This document shows positions 6,799-8,930 of a stretch of DNA of 8,930 bases, one piece after another. Source of the stretch: Desulfobacteraceae bacterium (GTDB taxonomy: Bacteria; Desulfobacterota; Desulfobacteria; Desulfobacterales; Desulfosalsimonadaceae); the NCBI GenBank assembly GCA_027353395.1, contig DAIEHU010000087.1, positions 1-8,930 on the forward strand, given 5' to 3'. The notes beneath the pieces are model-generated. The model worked only from the letters and a program-made list of their open reading frames with translations. It had not been told where the DNA came from and made no database searches. Position numbers and translations under genes: made by a program. Every line of letters starts with the position of its first letter. Positions within the stretch are counted from its first letter, which is position 1.

Positions 6799-7749
6799 TT
6801 ACAGTTCACACAAAGCAATAACCGTATTAAACGGGTTGGAAATGCCTGTATGCCCGGCGCCGCCGGAATGAGACAAAACCGCGAATATTTCCGCCGGGCC
6901 GGCGTGCGGCAGAAGAAACAGCGACAAGCGGATCCGGCCGCCGGTCCGGGCGGCTTTAAATGACGGAATGGCGACGGCGTCAGCCTCAGGATCCGGAGCA
7001 TGGCGCAGTTCCGCCATGTATTGCGCCAGTTCCGCCCGTTCCGGATTGCTCAATTCGCATGAAATTTCTTCAAAAACAGTGAGTTGCCGGATATCTGAAA
7101 AGGGTTCCATCATCTGTTCCACGGCGGCGCGGCTGTTTGTAACCAGGAAACAGGATTCCGGCGCGTCTTTATAAAACAGATGCGACCAGGCGGAAAGGCG
7201 TGCGGCGGTCATGACCGTTCCATAATCCCCGGTTTTTATTTGCTCCACGGACGAATCCGGCGTTTTTTCCTGTCCGTTCATGCGGGCGAAAAGATCCCGC
7301 TCCGCATCCGTGGACAGCGTCATCTCACGCTCCAGATCATATTGATGCGCATCCCGTTCCTGGGCCATCGTCAGAAACAGGCGGGCGGCGAACCCCGGAT
7401 CAGGAGAGGGGGCCGCTGTTTTCCCCTGTTTTAAGATGTCGGACTGGATCTGGGCGGTAAAGGTCTGGTTGTAAAACCCGTCGCTGAAAACTTCTTTTAA
7501 AGACGTCCCGTCACCGTAATGTCGCTCGCCCCAGATTTTAAAGTCCCGTAAGGCTTGTATCAGGCGGTTTCCGTCATCCGGGCAGGGAACCCGCAAGTTG
7601 ATGCGGCCTTCGGTCTTCAATTGACGCATGGTTCCGGGAATAAAAGCCGCAGGGACCGGCAGATACACGGTCACCTGTCCGAACAGTTTTTTCAACCGTC
7701 TTGCAACCGGTTCGGGGATATAGGTGAAGGGAAAATAGATGGGTGTCAT
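6799..7749 (-). CDS. Uncharacterised 316-aa soluble protein downstream of cysS-like gene
   Basis: I do not recognise this protein's family. It is soluble in appearance, with no signal peptide and no membrane segment. The N-terminal third contains YFPFTYIPEPVARRL (5-19), the strand-like VTVYLPVP (26-33) and a helix with ALRDFKIWGERHYGDG (66-81). The middle (about 120-175) is charged and helical, with an Asp/Glu/Arg-rich stretch around 131-155. The end is hydrophobic-alternating, RIRLSLFLLPHAG (272-284), then a His/Gly-rich segment SHSGGAGHTG (293-302). No catalytic motif is evident. Its ATG is 26 bp after the stop of the CysRS-like gene, so the two are likely one transcript, with only a distant AGGA-type ribosome site. 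It ends 15 bp before the hyfB promoter candidate. Codon use matches the neighbours, with no sign of recent transfer. The context gives no firm function; possible partner of the CysRS-like protein. Confidence 0.85.
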   Translation of the reverse strand: MTPIYFPFTYIPEPVARRLKKLFGQVTVYLPVPAAFIPGTMRQLKTEGRINLRVPCPDDGNRLIQALRDFKIWGERHYGDGTSLKEVFSDGFYNQTFTAQIQSDILKQGKTAAPSPDPGFAARLFLTMAQERDAHQYDLEREMTLSTDAERDLFARMNGQEKTPDSSVEQIKTGDYGTVMTAARLSAWSHLFYKDAPESCFLVTNSRAAVEQMMEPFSDIRQLTVFEEISCELSNPERAELAQYMAELRHAPDPEADAVAIPSFKAARTGGRIRLSLFLLPHAGPAEIFAVLSHSGGAGHTGISNPFNTVIALCEL

Positions 7750-7775
7750 GCTTTCAATGGCAATCCTGTTGGAGG

Positions 7776-8930
7776 TTAAATTTTTTCATCCTGCACGTCC
7801 ACCCCGCTTTCCCGCAGGGTTTCCCGTATCCGGTCGGCTTTTTCAAAATCCCCCGCTTCACGGGCGGCATCTCTCTGGCGTATCAGATCAAGAAGACCAT
7901 CATCAATCTGTCTGGAACCAAAATCGAAAATCCGCATCACTTCATCAATACTCTGAAAAGCACCAATTAATTTCGCCGCCCCGTTTCCGTCGATCTTCCC
8001 ATCCGCCATCAAAATATTCATTTTTTTAATGGCGGTAAAAATATCCACCAGGGCGCGGGGGAAATTCAAATCATCATCCATGGCGGAGATGAATCCCTGA
8101 CGGATATCATAGGCGATCTGGTCTATTTCCGGACTGCCGGTTTGGGCGTTGTTTCTGTTTCCGGGTTCTTTTTCCCCGGCGATGGCGGCAAGCTCATGAA
8201 CACAGGCGTCAATGCGTTTTAATGCGCTGCGGGCCTGAATCAGCAGGCGGGTTTTTGAAAATGTCAGGGGTTTCCGGTAATGGTTGGACACCAGCCAGAA
8301 CCGGACTTCCCTTGGCGTAAAGCCCTCCTGGACCAGTTCCTCCAGGGCCGGCAGGGCCTGTTTTTCGCCATCCGCCGGTCTTTCTTCCATCGTGACACGT
8401 TCGCAATGCATCCAGAGCCGGGCCAGGGGCTTGCCGGTGACCGCCCGCGCGATGGCCAGCTCATTTTCATGGTGCGGAAACACCAGATCCCGGCTGCTGG
8501 TGTGAATGTCATAGGATTCGCCCAAGTACTTCATGGACATGGCCGCGCACTGCACGTGCCAGGAAGGCCGGACATTGCCCCATTCGGTCTTCACATAGAT
8601 GCCCCGCTTCAATTCCGAGAGTTTCGCCCGCTTCATCAGGGTGAAATCTCTGGGATTGTTTTTTTCGTACTCATCCAGATCCACGGTGGCGCCGAGCCTT
8701 ATTTTATTCAGATCAATGCCGGAAAGCTTGCCGTATTCCGGAAAGCTGCCGATATTAAAATACAGGGACCGGAGATTTTCATACGCCACCCCCTTGTCCA
8801 TGAGTTTTTTGACCAGATCCACCATATCTCTAATATGATCGCTGGCACGGGGGTATTTCTCAGCGGGTTTGATTCGCAGCCGATCCAGATCCTGTTTAAA
8901 CAGGCCGATGTATTTCTGTGTGAAGTCAGC
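7776..8930 (-). CDS. cysS: Cysteinyl-tRNA synthetase-like protein without KMSKS (partial, C-terminal 384 aa)
   Basis: The reading frame is open to the window edge, so the N-terminus, including the HIGH motif, lies outside. The first ATG at 8825 is internal, because the frame before it reads on as family sequence (YIGLFKQDLDRLRIKP). Class I CysRS features follow, numbered in the fragment: YFNIGSFPEYGKLSG (57-71), SWHVQC (123-128) with the zinc cysteine C128, and FPHHENE (151-157) with the zinc histidine and glutamate. Then come HYRKPLTFS (217-225), the DALR-type helical domain with FISAMDDDLNFPRAL, and the C-terminal RDAAREAGDFEKADRIRE. Two departures stand out. The GGG before DL is replaced by TSS. 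Where KMSKS should be, an equal-length segment reads RVTMEERPADGEKQALP (178-194), with PADGE in register. It may be a divergent CysRS or a paralogue that makes a cysteinyl adduct. The next gene follows after 26 bp. Confidence 0.9.
   Translation of the reverse strand, partial: ADFTQKYIGLFKQDLDRLRIKPAEKYPRASDHIRDMVDLVKKLMDKGVAYENLRSLYFNIGSFPEYGKLSGIDLNKIRLGATVDLDEYEKNNPRDFTLMKRAKLSELKRGIYVKTEWGNVRPSWHVQCAAMSMKYLGESYDIHTSSRDLVFPHHENELAIARAVTGKPLARLWMHCERVTMEERPADGEKQALPALEELVQEGFTPREVRFWLVSNHYRKPLTFSKTRLLIQARSALKRIDACVHELAAIAGEKEPGNRNNAQTGSPEIDQIAYDIRQGFISAMDDDLNFPRALVDIFTAIKKMNILMADGKIDGNGAAKLIGAFQSIDEVMRIFDFGSRQIDDGLLDLIRQRDAAREAGDFEKADRIRETLRESGVDVQDEKI

Overview
The window looks like a chromosomal segment of a strictly anaerobic Desulfobacterota (deltaproteobacterial) organism, most likely Desulfobacterales. 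This is inferred from three things: the moderately GC-rich codon use, a hydrogenase-4-like membrane complex of the kind common in that group, and a composite palindromic repeat (arms reading GTAAAAAGTC, with TGCCGGA/TCCGGCA stems inside) of a type common in those genomes. No search was run, so the taxon is a judgement. Every gene I accept lies on the minus strand, so the biological order runs from high to low coordinates.

Layout in transcription order: (1) 8930-7776, the C-terminal 384 residues of a cysteinyl-tRNA synthetase-like protein, cut by the window edge. It keeps the zinc-site residues but has no KMSKS motif. (2) 7749-6799, a 316-aa soluble protein I do not recognise, 26 bp downstream and probably co-transcribed. 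(3) 6798-6697, a short intergenic region with a good sigma70-type promoter candidate and a palindrome. (4) 6696-158, a compact five-gene operon for the membrane arm and catalytic-like subunit of a group 4 hydrogenase/complex I relative: hyfB-, hyfC (hycD)-, hyfE-, hyfF- and hyfG (hycE)-like genes. (5) 154-20, a MITE-like imperfect palindrome directly after the last stop codon.

The most informative point is in the last gene. The large subunit has the NuoC-NuoD fusion layout of HycE/HyfG, but both cysteine pairs that hold the Ni-Fe centre are gone: the N-terminal CxxC position reads AGDT, and the C-terminal DPCxxC position reads NLSYCG at the very end of the protein. No maturation protease site or C-terminal extension remains. 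The operon is therefore not a true hydrogenase by sequence. It fits the energy-converting hydrogenase-related (Ehr) class, whose substrate is unsettled. Two antiporter-like subunits (HyfB, HyfF), a NuoH-like subunit and an MrpC/NuoK-like subunit would form an ion-translocating membrane arm. The Fe-S small subunit and any ferredoxin-like subunit are not in the window and would be expected beyond coordinate 1, past the repeat.

I saw no tRNA, rRNA, CRISPR array, riboswitch or transposase gene. All internal genes are intact, with no frameshifts.
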